DNA of 64,000 nucleotides from DATBGZ01 sp036557785 (GTDB lineage Bacteria > Actinomycetota > Actinomycetes > Mycobacteriales > Micromonosporaceae): positions 1 to 64,000 of the forward strand of contig DATBGZ010000012.1 in the NCBI GenBank assembly GCA_036557785.1, read 5' to 3'. The notes beneath the pieces were generated by a model, which saw only the letters and a list, made by a program, of their open reading frames with translations, did not search any database and was not told where the DNA came from. The position numbers and the translations under genes were made by a program. Below are positions 53,260 through 62,006 of the stretch, piece by piece. Every line of letters starts with the position of its first letter. The first letter of the stretch is position 1.

Positions 53260-53400
53260 TCGAGAGCGCTGGTTCGCGACCGACCCTCAGGCGACCTGGC
53301 TCGTCTCCTCATCGATCGAGGCGACATCACAGTTGCGGGACAGCACCGGGATCACACCGGCTTCGCTGCGGAACGGTCAGCCATGACGGTAGCCGCAGGC
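53260..53400 (-). promoter_or_regulatory. cobalamin riboswitch
   Basis: The minus strand reads GAAGCCGGTGTGATCCCGGT, then GCTGTCCCGCAACTGTGATG (core around 53325-53365). It is followed by the B12-box-like GAGCCAGGTCGCCTGAG (53286-53302). These are the conserved blocks of the AdoCbl riboswitch, in the right order and spacing, ~100 bases upstream of btuF. Outer limits are approximate. Confidence 0.92.
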
Positions 53401-53509
53401 GTACGCCCACGGCAACCGGGGTCCCACCGGCCCCACCCGTCACCGCCGAGGTGCTCGGCCGGGCGGGCCGTGTCGGGCGGCGCGTGTCGGGCGGCGTTGA
53501 GCTCCCCGA

Positions 53510-53687
53510 AAGTGACTTCCAGGGGTGCCCTGGGCCTCGGGCATGCCCCGGGAAGTGATTTGCAGGGGTGCCCTGGGCCTCGGGCATGCCCCGGAAGTGA
53601 CTTCCAGGGGTGCCCTGGGCCTCGGGCATGCCCCGGAAGTGACTTGCAGGGGTGCCCTGGGCCTCGGGCATGCCCCGGAAGTGACTT
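53510..53687. repeat. 42-bp tandem repeat array, 4.2 copies
   Basis: Units start at 53510 (43 bases), 53553, 53595 and 53637, and a 9-base partial at 53679. Each begins AAGTGACTT and contains AGGGGTGCCCTGGGCC and GGGCATGCCCC, which can fold on itself (GGGG-TGCCC pairing with GGGCA-GCCCC). Copies differ at one or two bases (TTCC/TTGC, GATT/GACT). It lies between the B12 riboswitch and a VOC gene; a direct 14-bp repeat (CGTGTCGGGCGGCG twice) precedes it at 53469. Confidence 0.95.
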
Positions 53688-53751
53688 TCGGGCCTCTGCA
53701 GGCAGTACAGCTAGTGCGCGGGGCAACCGCGGTCTTCAGGCCGGCACGGAG

Positions 53752-54123
53752 CTAGGTTGTCGCCCGCTCGTGCATGAGGACGATGTGGTGGCCATCGGGG
53801 TCCTTCAGCGCCGCCAGCCACAGCTCGCTCGTGGGGCCGCGGTTGATGAGATGGGGGTCTTCGACACGCAGGCCGGTATCGCGCAGCCGCGCCGCCTCGG
53901 CGTCGATGTCCTCGACCCGGAAATAGAGCACGCAATGGCTGGTGAACTCAGGTGACTCCGGCACGCCGAGGTAGAGCCGCACGTCCCCGGCTTGGAAGAA
54001 CGCCATCGGCTGACCGGGCACCGTGAACAGGTGCGGGATGCCGAGCACGTCGCGGTAGAAGGCCACCGATTGTGGCAGATCGCTGACGCTGATATGCACC
54101 TGGCCCAAGGCTCCGAGTGCCAT
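53752..54123 (-). CDS. VOC-superfamily (glyoxalase-like) protein
   Basis: 123 residues, one vicinal-oxygen-chelate unit pair: QVHISVSDLPQSVAFYRDVL GIP, GQPMAFFQAG, and the second half VLYFRVEDIDAEAARLRDTG then LAALKDPDGHHIVLM. Metal ligands would be His ~10 and the Glu/His positions in the second half. The substrate is unknown; VOC proteins next to MarR genes are often resistance or detoxification enzymes. Good ribosome binding site (GAAGGAGG). Divergent from marR. Confidence 0.9.
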   Translation of the reverse strand: MALGALGQVHISVSDLPQSVAFYRDVLGIPHLFTVPGQPMAFFQAGDVRLYLGVPESPEFTSHCVLYFRVEDIDAEAARLRDTGLRVEDPHLINRGPTSELWLAALKDPDGHHIVLMHERATT

Positions 54124-54160
54124 GACGCATCGCCTCCTTCACCGTGATAAAAGATTAACT

Positions 54161-54628
54161 GTGGTTCAGGATAGCGGCCTGCCCGCACTACCGCATGGGC
54201 TGCCCACCGACGTTCGGCACCAGACGGCCAATGCGCTGCACTCGGCGGCTCTGCGCCTGCTGCGGCGCGCCCGTACCGCGGACGCCAGCATGGATCTCGA
54301 CGGGCCCCATGCGTCGGCGCTCTCGGTCCTGGTGTTCGGCGGGCCGATGCGGATCGGCCAGCTCGCCGTGATCGAGCAGGTCTCGGCGCCCGCGATCACC
54401 AAGACCGTGACGGCGCTCGAGGCCACCGGCCTGGCTCGCCGGTCGCGCTCCACCCAGGACCGTCGGGTCGTTCTGGTCAGCGCGACCGCGAAGGGCCGGG
54501 CCCTGTTGGAGCGCGGTCGGGGCGCCCGGGTACGCGTGGTGGCGGAGCTGTTGCGCGAGCTGAGCGACGCTGACCTGCGGACCCTCGCCCGTGCCGCCGC
54601 CGTCATCGCCAAGACCCTGAACGACTAG
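54161..54628 (+). CDS. MarR-family transcriptional regulator
   Basis: About 155 residues. The winged helix reads MRIGQLAVIEQVSAPAITKT VTALEATGLARR, then SRSTQDRRVVLVSATAKGRA, typical MarR. The start is unclear: an ATG at 54122 would overlap the VOC start codon, the GTG at 54161 lacks a ribosome binding site, so leaderless translation is possible. The A/T-rich 54145-54161 stretch is the probable shared operator. It likely controls itself and the VOC gene. Confidence 0.85.
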   Translation: MVQDSGLPALPHGLPTDVRHQTANALHSAALRLLRRARTADASMDLDGPHASALSVLVFGGPMRIGQLAVIEQVSAPAITKTVTALEATGLARRSRSTQDRRVVLVSATAKGRALLERGRGARVRVVAELLRELSDADLRTLARAAAVIAKTLND

Positions 54629-56715
54629 GCGGTTGGCTTTAGGTTCCCCGCAAGCGGCGGGGGCAGGGGACGGGTGTGCAGGACGGTGAGGCGGGAGACG
54701 GCCCGGGTGAGCACGACGTAGAGCCGGTGCAGGCCGCGCGGCTCGGCTTGGACGATCTCGTCGGGCTCGACCACGATGACGTGGTCGTACTCCAGGCCCT
54801 TCGCGAGGCTCGCCGGCAGGACCGTGACCCGGCCCTCCTCGTCCTCGATCGGCCCGTCCGCGTCCATAGTGGACGTAGCCGAGGGCAGCCCGGCGTCGCG
54901 GAGGCGGGCTTCGAGGGCGGGCGCCACGGCATCCGCGCAGATCACCGCGATGGACCCCTCGAACGTCAGGGCAGTGCGGACCTCGTCCGCGCTCGACTCA
55001 CCCAGGTCGGTGACCCTGCGGATGTCCAGCGTGCCGTCCCGGCGCAGCGACACGGCGTGCGGCACCGAGACGGCCAGGGCCGGCAGCAGGCGGTTCGCCA
55101 GCGCCAGGACTGCCGCCGGGACACGAAAGCCGACGGTGAGCGCGACGACCGCGGCGTCGTCGCGACCCAGATGGGAGAGGGTGACGCGCCAGTCCGCGCT
55201 GGCCCAGGGTGCCGTTCCCTGGGCCAGGTCACCCAGCACGGTGAGGGACCCATGCTCGCTGCGGCGAGCGATCGCGCGGCACTGCATGGGCGAGAGGTCC
55301 TGAGCCTCGTCCACCACAATGTGCCCATAGCTGGGCAGCCGGTCGATGAGCCCGGCCGCCTCGTCGATGAGTATCGCGTCGGCCGCGGACCAACGCGCCG
55401 CCTTGACCGTCCGGGGTGGACGCTGCCAGAGCAGTTCCTCCTGCTCCTCCGGCGTCAGGATCCCGTCCGCCGCGTCGGCGAGCACGGCCGCGTCGGCGAG
55501 CACACCGAAGACGAGTTCCTCGGCCGTGACCGCGGGCCAGCAGTGGTCGAGGAATGCTCGTACCGCTGGGTGGCGGCCCATCTTCTTCAGCCACGACTCG
55601 GCCGGGGACTCACCCCGGCGTGCCTCTGCCTGGCGCTGCAGCAGCCCCACGGTTCGTGCCCGGACCCGCTCGCGGCCGACGGCGTACGGGGGCGACTCGC
55701 GACGAACGTCGTCGACGATGCGGCGCAGCGCCTCGACCGCGACCCGCCAGCGCCACGAGCCGTCCGGCACCACGAGCTCCCCGATCGGCCGCCGGATCCG
55801 GGTGGCGAGCGCCCGGGCCAGGACCGCCGCCAGCCGGGCGTCGTGCTTGAGTCCCGCGACGGTCGGCGTGTCCTGCTCGCGCACCTCGACCCGTACGAGC
55901 AGGCCGTCCACAGTGGACTGGGTCACCTCGACCTCGCCGAGGGCCGGCAGGACGGCCGAGATGTAGCGCAGGAATGCCTGGTTGGGACCCAGCACGAGCA
56001 CGCCCGACCGGCGTAGGCGCTCGCGGTGGGCGTAGAGCAGGTACGCCGCCCGGTGCAGTCCCACCGCCGTCTTGCCCGTCCCCGGTGCACCCTGGACACA
56101 CACCGTCTCATCCAGCTCCGCGCGTACGAGCACGTCCTGATCGGGCTGGATCGTCGCCACGATGTCGCGCATCGGCCCCACCCGGGGCCGTTCGATCTCG
56201 GCGGTGAGGATGCGGGAGGCGGTACCAAGCTCCTCACCCTGGTCGAGGTGCTCGTCCTCGAACCCGGTCAGTACGCCGGCCGAGAAGCCGAACCGTCGGC
56301 GTACGCGCACGCCTCGGGGGTCGGCGGCACCGGCCTGGTAGAAGGCGCGCGACAGGGGCGCCCGCCAGTCGAGGACCATCGGCTCGCCCACGTCATCGGT
56401 GACGTGGCGCCGGCCAATGTGGAACGACTCTCCACTGTGGTCACTGTCGACGGCGAAGAGCAGCCGGCCGAAGAACAGTGGCGTGGCTGGATCGTCGACC
56501 AGAGAGCGCACGCGTCGGGACAGGGCGATGCCGAGCGACTCGGCTCCGAAGGGGTCGCCGGCGACACGGTCGCTGGTGGCGTGCAGATGCTCGGCCCGCT
56601 CCCTCATACGGGCCAGGGCCGCACGGGAAGCGGAAAGGTAGGTCCGCTCGGCCTCGACCTGCGCGTCCGGATCGGGGCTGGGATCGGTGCTCGGACTGGT
56701 GGTGGGCATGGTCAT
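54625..56715 (-). CDS. helD: HelD-like RNA polymerase-recycling / UvrD-family ATPase
   Basis: 696 residues from an ATG with GGAG upstream. The N-terminal coiled coil (AERTYLSASRAALARMRERAEHL) enters the polymerase in HelD. Walker A is QGAPGTGKTAVGLHRAAYLL, Walker B VVDEAQDLSPMQCR, and motif VI is HRLYVVLTRAVSRL. DWRAPLSRAFYQ is a HelD block. The size and layout fit actinobacterial HelD, which frees stalled RNA polymerase and can protect against rifamycins. It overlaps the marR stop convergently by 4 bases. Confidence 0.88.
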   Translation of the reverse strand: MTMPTTSPSTDPSPDPDAQVEAERTYLSASRAALARMRERAEHLHATSDRVAGDPFGAESLGIALSRRVRSLVDDPATPLFFGRLLFAVDSDHSGESFHIGRRHVTDDVGEPMVLDWRAPLSRAFYQAGAADPRGVRVRRRFGFSAGVLTGFEDEHLDQGEELGTASRILTAEIERPRVGPMRDIVATIQPDQDVLVRAELDETVCVQGAPGTGKTAVGLHRAAYLLYAHRERLRRSGVLVLGPNQAFLRYISAVLPALGEVEVTQSTVDGLLVRVEVREQDTPTVAGLKHDARLAAVLARALATRIRRPIGELVVPDGSWRWRVAVEALRRIVDDVRRESPPYAVGRERVRARTVGLLQRQAEARRGESPAESWLKKMGRHPAVRAFLDHCWPAVTAEELVFGVLADAAVLADAADGILTPEEQEELLWQRPPRTVKAARWSAADAILIDEAAGLIDRLPSYGHIVVDEAQDLSPMQCRAIARRSEHGSLTVLGDLAQGTAPWASADWRVTLSHLGRDDAAVVALTVGFRVPAAVLALANRLLPALAVSVPHAVSLRRDGTLDIRRVTDLGESSADEVRTALTFEGSIAVICADAVAPALEARLRDAGLPSATSTMDADGPIEDEEGRVTVLPASLAKGLEYDHVIVVEPDEIVQAEPRGLHRLYVVLTRAVSRLTVLHTRPLPPPLAGNLKPTA
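55907..55917. repeat. iterated palindrome TCCACWGTGGA (representative copy)
   Basis: Exact copies: 33957-33967, 35557-35567, 41460-41470, 42087-42097, 46310-46320, 52046-52056 and 55907-55917 (here extended to 13 bp GTCCACAGTGGAC). Copies with one mismatch: 3435-3445, 3770-3780, 22739-22749, 30741-30751, 54863-54873 and 56431-56441. Six of the seven exact copies are inside coding regions. See the matching finding. Confidence 0.85.
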
Positions 56716-56916
56716 CCGGCGCTCCAGGGTCGTGGATCGCTGTGGCCGCCCGGCGCTCCCCATCGCTGCGGTGCCGGCTGTGCCCGGCGTGCGCTCCGCG
56801 CGCACGGCCGGCCAACTCTACGCGGCACCACGGCGAACGGCCACGCGGTTACGCGGCAGGGCAGAGCCCGCGGATCCAGCGACGGGCCGCTGACGGCGTG
56901 GACTACCGTCCAAGGC

Positions 56917-57798
56917 ATGACCCAGACGAGCCGGGAGGTGTACCTTCCGCGGCCGCGGGTCGGTCACATCCAGTTCCTGAACTGCCTGCCGCTCTACTGG
57001 GGGCTCATGCGCTCGGGCGCACTGCTCGGCGTCGACCTGCACAAGGACACGCCCGATCGGCTCAACGACGCGCTCGTCGCCGGGGATCTGGACATCGGCC
57101 CGATCTCGCTCGTCGAGTACCTGCGTCACACCGAGGAGCTGCTCCTGCTGCCGGACCTCGCGGTCGGCAGCGACGGTCCCGTGCTCTCGGTCAACCTCGT
57201 CTCCACGCGCGAGTTGGCACAGCTCGACGGTGCTCGGGTGGCGCTCGGGTCGACCTCACGTACCGGTGTGCTGCTGGCCCGGATGCTGCTGGAGTCCCGC
57301 CACGGGGCGCGGCCACAGTACTTTGGCTGCCCGCCGGACCTGACCGAGATGTTGCTGGAGGCCGATGCCGCCGTGCTGATCGGCGACGCCGCGCTGCGCG
57401 CCCGTACGGAGGCGGCGGCCAGAGGTCTGGCCGTGACCGACCTCGGCCAAGCCTGGCGCGAGTGGACCGGGCTACCGATGGTCTTTGCCGTGTGGGCGGT
57501 ACGGCGCGACTTCGCCGCCGACAACCCAGGGCTCGTCAAAGACGTACACCAGGCCTTCCTCGGCTCTCGCGAGCTGTGCCTGGCCGAACTGGACACTGTC
57601 GCGCGCGTCGCCGCCCGGTGGGAGCCGTTCAGCGCCGAGGAACTCGCCGGTTACTTCCGGGCCCTGGACTTCTCCCTGGGCCTGCGCCAGATCTCCGGCC
57701 TGCGCGAGTTCGCTGCCCGCGCCGCGGCTACAGGTGCGGTGCCGCCGTTGCCGGCCGACGCCCCGTGGTTCGCGCTCCCGTCGATGATCGACGAGTAG
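56917..57798 (+). CDS. mqnA: chorismate dehydratase MqnA
   Basis: 293 residues. It converts chorismate to 3-enolpyruvylbenzoate, the first step of the futalosine pathway. RVGHIQFLNCLPLYWGL, DIGPISLVEYLRH, LGSTSRTGVLLARMLLES and the C-terminal FSLGLRQISGLREFAARA fit MqnA and its periplasmic-binding-protein-like fold. Divergent from helD by ~200 bp. Confidence 0.95.
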   Translation: MTQTSREVYLPRPRVGHIQFLNCLPLYWGLMRSGALLGVDLHKDTPDRLNDALVAGDLDIGPISLVEYLRHTEELLLLPDLAVGSDGPVLSVNLVSTRELAQLDGARVALGSTSRTGVLLARMLLESRHGARPQYFGCPPDLTEMLLEADAAVLIGDAALRARTEAAARGLAVTDLGQAWREWTGLPMVFAVWAVRRDFAADNPGLVKDVHQAFLGSRELCLAELDTVARVAARWEPFSAEELAGYFRALDFSLGLRQISGLREFAARAAATGAVPPLPADAPWFALPSMIDE

Positions 57799-57812
57799 GC
57801 CTGAACGGGCCG

Positions 57813-59480
57813 CTACGTCCCGGCGGTCAGCTTCGACACGACCTGCCGGCAGACGGAGTCCGCGTGGGCCAGGTCGGCGTTGGGGTCGTTGGTCGCGGTG
57901 AAGCGCTGCAGGATCGCCAGGGCCCAGGTTTCACCGATCGCCAGGCAGTTGGCCTGCAACTGCCCGGCCTGCTGGTCCAGTGCCATGCCGTTCTTGATGG
58001 CGATGCTCGGCCGCTGGTCGTCCGGGAACGCCTCACGGATGCCGAAGTCACCGGTGCCCCGGACCTCGCGCATGACGTTGAGCAGCCACGGCGTCCACTG
58101 CGCCCCGGCGGCGCGACGGGTGGCGAGACAGCCGCCCAGCCGTGCCGCGTCCCGGGCCGAGATCGGGGTCTGCAGCCAGGGACCGTCCACCGGCTGGGTG
58201 TCGCTGAGGTCGCACATGGGACCGAGGCGGCTTATCGACTCCTGCGCCCCGCCCAGCTTCGCGACGACGCGGTCGGCCGCCTCCAGGTCGTCGTCGCGGA
58301 TCATCGCCTGGACGTCGGCGAGATCGGTGTCGGAGGGATCCTGGCCGGTCTCCGCGGCGCGGCGCAGGAAGTCGGCACCGAACCAGGCGGCGAGCATCGA
58401 CGCGGACTGGGTGGTCTCGCCCATGTTGTCGGAGCCCACGACAGTGCCGTCACGCAGGTCCTGGTAGGCCCAACTCAGGAACCCGTCGGTGCCCACGTCC
58501 GCCGGCGTGATCAAGGCATCGTGGAACGGCATCGCGCTCGACCCGCCATGGCCTACGAGGAACCCGCCGCGCCAGGGCGAGAACGGTGCGAACCGCGCCG
58601 TGGCGCCGGCCGCGAAGAGAGCAAGCACGATCACGACCGCGATCCATGCGCGGCGTCGCCGGGGACGGCGCTGCGCCGCGTGGCTGCGGATGCGGCGCAA
58701 GCGGGTGAAGATGTGTGCCGCGTCCGCCTCTGCCTCGGGCTCCTCTTCGCCGGGCGGCGGGCCAAAGGCGGCGTGGGGCCCGAAGTCGATCCGGGCGGTG
58801 TCTGACCGGCCGAAGTCGTCGTCGTACGGCGGCGCGAAGCCCTGGCGTCCCGCCTCGCCGTAGGCGTGTGCGCCGGGGAGCAGCCCGGACTCGAAGACCT
58901 GGGTCGCTCCGCTGTCGTACGCCGAGCCGGGCCCCTGCGGGTACGGCGCGGTCGGCGCGTAGGCCGACTGACGGTACGCCGAGGGATCGTCATAGGGGGA
59001 CTCGTACGGCGAGGCGGGCCCGTACGCAGGCGGGTACGCGGCGTTGGGTGCCGGGCTCGGCCCATCGGGGTAGCCGCCACCCGGGCGCAGCGAGAGCGGT
59101 GTGCCCGGGTACACCGGTCCGGACGGGAACGACTGAGGTCCGGACGGGAATGACTGAGGTCCGGCCGGGAACGACTGGGGCCCCGGCGGGAAGGATTGGG
59201 GCCCGGCCGGATGGGGCTGCGATGGGGGCGGCACCTCGCGATGCCAGCCCGGGGGCTCGGGGCGCGGGCCGGTGTGTCCGCCAGTACGTCCGCCGGTGCG
59301 TCCGCCATGGTGTCGCTGCGGCTCCGGCTGGGTCCCGGCACTGCGGGCGCCGTTGGGCGGCGGCCCGCTGCCCGTGTGCCGCGCTGGGGGCGGCGGCGGT
59401 GGCGGCGTCTGGGGCGCGGGCTCGGAGGCGCGACGCCGGCGGCGCTGCGGACCGGGAGACCGGTAGTCATCCGGTGGCAA
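57813..59480 (-). CDS. proline-rich membrane protein with degenerate serine-hydrolase-like domain
   Basis: 555 residues from a TTG start with GAGG nearby. The first ~270 residues are disordered, with tandem GPQSFPxG repeats (four) and GGRT repeats. A basic stretch and a membrane segment (AWIAVVIVLALFAAGATARF) follow, then an outer domain of ~230 residues. ETTQSASMLAAWFGADFLRR resembles the SxxK helix of class A beta-lactamase-like lipoproteins, but Lys is replaced by Ala. Four cysteines in the domain may form disulfides. The fold call is tentative. Confidence 0.72.
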   Translation of the reverse strand: MPPDDYRSPGPQRRRRRASEPAPQTPPPPPPPARHTGSGPPPNGARSAGTQPEPQRHHGGRTGGRTGGHTGPRPEPPGWHREVPPPSQPHPAGPQSFPPGPQSFPAGPQSFPSGPQSFPSGPVYPGTPLSLRPGGGYPDGPSPAPNAAYPPAYGPASPYESPYDDPSAYRQSAYAPTAPYPQGPGSAYDSGATQVFESGLLPGAHAYGEAGRQGFAPPYDDDFGRSDTARIDFGPHAAFGPPPGEEEPEAEADAAHIFTRLRRIRSHAAQRRPRRRRAWIAVVIVLALFAAGATARFAPFSPWRGGFLVGHGGSSAMPFHDALITPADVGTDGFLSWAYQDLRDGTVVGSDNMGETTQSASMLAAWFGADFLRRAAETGQDPSDTDLADVQAMIRDDDLEAADRVVAKLGGAQESISRLGPMCDLSDTQPVDGPWLQTPISARDAARLGGCLATRRAAGAQWTPWLLNVMREVRGTGDFGIREAFPDDQRPSIAIKNGMALDQQAGQLQANCLAIGETWALAILQRFTATNDPNADLAHADSVCRQVVSKLTAGT

Positions 59481-59736
59481 CCTCGCACCTCACGGGGGGA
59501 GCGCCTCGAGCACCTGCCGGGGCGGATCGACGAACATCTGCGACGAGTCCCCGAAAGATCCGCTCGCGAGGCGCACCGAAATCATCGTGTGCGTCGCGCG
59601 GTTTGCGCAGCGGATCATCGGGTATTTCACGGACCGGCCCGATGCTACCGGCTCCTTGCAGGCAATGCTTGGGCACGGCCGGCGCGTCGAGTTGACAGCG
59701 GCGCGTCCGCGAGTCAACGGCGCGGCCCGAGAATGA

Positions 59737-60696
59737 TCATTGCCGGGCGGTGAGCGCGTCCACCTGGGCGAGTTCCTCTTCGGTCGGAACCCATGCGCCG
59801 GCCGCGGCGTTGGCGCGGACCTGCTCGGGCGAGGTCGCGCCCGCGATCACCGAGGCCACGGTCGGCTTCGCCGCGAGTGCGCCGATGGCGACGTCCAGCA
59901 GCGACAGCGAGCGCTCGTCGGCGAACACCTTGAGCGCCTCGATGATGTCCCATGGCGCCTTCGCGAGGTAGCTCGCGTAGCGCTCCTGCGACAGGCGCTT
60001 GCCGGCCGGGACGTGGTCGCGGCCGTAGACGCCGGTGAGCAGGCCGTTGGCGAGCGGGAAGAAGGGCAACAGCCCCACGCCGTACGCCTGGCACGCCGGC
60101 ACCAGCTCGGCTTCCACGCCGCGCTCGATGAGCGAGTAGTGGTTCTGGGCGCTGACAAGAGGCGTGCCGCTCGCCGTGCGCGCGGTCCAGGCCGCCTCGA
60201 CGACCTGCCACGCCGCGTAGTTGGAGGAGCCGAGGTAGCGCACCTTTCCGGCCCGGACCAGGTCGTCGAGGCACGCGAGGGTCTCCGCGACCGGGGTACT
60301 GGGGTCGGGCTCGTGCATCTGGTAGAGGTCGATGTAGTCGGTGCCGAGCCGACGCAGTGACGCCTCCACGGCGCGGGCGATGTACCGGCGCGAGCCGCGG
60401 GCGTCCCAGTCCGGCCCGTTCGCCCCGCCCACAGGCTTGCCGAACTTGGTGGCGATGACGACATCGTCGCGGTGGCCGCTCGCCGCGAGGGCCGCGCCCA
60501 GCATCTCCTCGGAGGCACCGGCCGGATCGCCGTAGGTGTCCGAGGTGTCAAAGAGGGTGATCCCGGCGTCGATGGCCGCACCCACGACCGCTCGCACCTG
60601 GGCCTTGTCGATGCGACGCCCGAAGCTGTTGCAGCCAAGACCCACGACGGAGACGGCCAGGCCGGATTCGCCGAGCCGCCGGTACCTCATGTCCAT
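59737..60696 (-). CDS. aldo/keto reductase
   Basis: 319 residues. A TIM-barrel NADPH reductase with the tetrad Asp/Tyr in FDTSDTYGDP, Lys in VVIATKFGKP and His in LYQMHEPDP; ending VASVIAGATSPEQVRANAAA, the cofactor region. Close to the YghZ/L-glyceraldehyde-reductase-like group. Substrate unknown. The ATG at 60696 or one two codons later could be the start. Confidence 0.92.
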   Translation of the reverse strand: MDMRYRRLGESGLAVSVVGLGCNSFGRRIDKAQVRAVVGAAIDAGITLFDTSDTYGDPAGASEEMLGAALAASGHRDDVVIATKFGKPVGGANGPDWDARGSRRYIARAVEASLRRLGTDYIDLYQMHEPDPSTPVAETLACLDDLVRAGKVRYLGSSNYAAWQVVEAAWTARTASGTPLVSAQNHYSLIERGVEAELVPACQAYGVGLLPFFPLANGLLTGVYGRDHVPAGKRLSQERYASYLAKAPWDIIEALKVFADERSLSLLDVAIGALAAKPTVASVIAGATSPEQVRANAAAGAWVPTEEELAQVDALTARQ

Positions 60697-60800
60697 GGAG
60701 GTACACCCTGCCAGATCGGCCCATCGCCCTGTCGAGGCCTGCGGCCGGACGTGCTGGTGGGCCAGCCGCCGGAGCGCCGCGAGCAGGTAGCCTGGAAGCC

Positions 60801-62006
60801 GTGACCGAGATCTCGCAGATCCTGCAGCGGGCCGCCGACGGGGTCCGGATCTCAGCCGATGAAGCTCTCCTCCTCTACACCGATGCGCCACTGCACGCGC
60901 TCGGCGAGGCGGCCGACACCGTCCGCCGTCACCGCTACCCCGACGGCATCGTCACCTATCTCATCGACCGGAACATCAACTACACCAACGTCTGCGTGAC
61001 CGCCTGCAAGTTCTGCGCGTTCTACCGGTCACCCAAGCACGAGCAGGGCTGGGCGCACCCGACCGAGGAGATCCTGCGCCGGTGTGGCGAGGCGGTCGAC
61101 CTCGGCGCGACGCAGGTGATGCTGCAGGGCGGACACCATCCCGACTACGGGGTCGAGTACTACGAGCACCTGTTCTCCTCGGTCAAGGCGGCCTACCCGC
61201 AGCTGGTCATCCACTCCATCGGCCCGAGCGAGATCATGCACATGGCGAAGGTCTCCGGAGTCTCCATCCGGGACGCGTTGACGCGCATCAAGGCGGCGGG
61301 GTTGGACTCGATCGCCGGGGCCGGTGCGGAGATGCTGCCGTCCCGTCCGCGCACATCGATCGCGCCGTTGAAGGAGTCGGGCGAGCGCTGGCTCGAGGTG
61401 ATGGAGCTCGCGCACACCCTCGGCATCGAGTCGACCGCGACCATGATGATGGGAACCGGCGAGACCAACGCGGAGCGCATCGAACATCTTCGCATGATCC
61501 GGGATGTGCAGGATCGCACGGGCGGCTTCCGGTCGTTCATCCCGTGGACCTACCAGCCCGAGAACAACCACCTCAAGGGGCGCACCCAGGCTACGGCGCT
61601 GGAGTACCTGCGGCTGGTGGCGGTGGCACGGCTCTTCTTCGACAACGTGGCGCACCTGCAGTCCTCGTGGCTGACCACGGGCAAGGACGTGGGCCAGCTC
61701 AGTCTCCACATGGGAGTCGACGACCTCGGCTCGATCATGCTCGAGGAGAACGTCATCTCCTCGGCTGGCGCCCGGCACCGCTCGAACCTGCACGAGCTGA
61801 TCTGGCTGATCCGCTCCGCCGGCCGCATCCCGGCCCAGCGCGACACGCTCTATCACCACCTGGCGGTGCACGACACGCCCGACGACGACCCCACCGACGA
61901 CCGGGTGCGCTCGCACGTCTCGTCGAACATCACGCCGCCCCGTCGTCGTCGGCTGCCGGTCGTCGCCGCCACGCCGGTGGCGCCGGCGCCGGCCCCTGCG
62001 GAATGA
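60801..62006 (+). CDS. mqnC: cyclic dehypoxanthinyl futalosine synthase MqnC
   Basis: 401 residues from a GTG. Radical SAM enzyme cyclising dehypoxanthine futalosine. INYTNVCVTACKFCAFYRSP carries CxxxCxxC; QGGHHPDYGVEYYEHLF, SPSEI-like GPSEIMHMAKVSG and TATMMMGTGETNAERIEHL are family blocks. The last ~35 residues (Pro/Arg/Ala rich) are an extra tail. It overlaps menG by 4 bases. Confidence 0.95.
   Translation: MTEISQILQRAADGVRISADEALLLYTDAPLHALGEAADTVRRHRYPDGIVTYLIDRNINYTNVCVTACKFCAFYRSPKHEQGWAHPTEEILRRCGEAVDLGATQVMLQGGHHPDYGVEYYEHLFSSVKAAYPQLVIHSIGPSEIMHMAKVSGVSIRDALTRIKAAGLDSIAGAGAEMLPSRPRTSIAPLKESGERWLEVMELAHTLGIESTATMMMGTGETNAERIEHLRMIRDVQDRTGGFRSFIPWTYQPENNHLKGRTQATALEYLRLVAVARLFFDNVAHLQSSWLTTGKDVGQLSLHMGVDDLGSIMLEENVISSAGARHRSNLHELIWLIRSAGRIPAQRDTLYHHLAVHDTPDDDPTDDRVRSHVSSNITPPRRRRLPVVAATPVAPAPAPAE

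Noticed and set aside
53510..53687. CRISPR array
   Set aside because: Repeats are directly adjacent with no spacers and no cas genes are near.
53327..53726. Minus-strand frames encoding a repeated GHARGPGHP or MPEAQGTP peptide
   Set aside because: They are only translations of the 42-bp repeat array and lack a ribosome binding site or conserved flank.
55907..55917. DnaA boxes or an origin, because TCCACA resembles the actinomycete box TTGTCCACA
   Set aside because: The copies are scattered over ~50 kb inside genes and lack the TTG prefix; no dnaA or dnaN is present.
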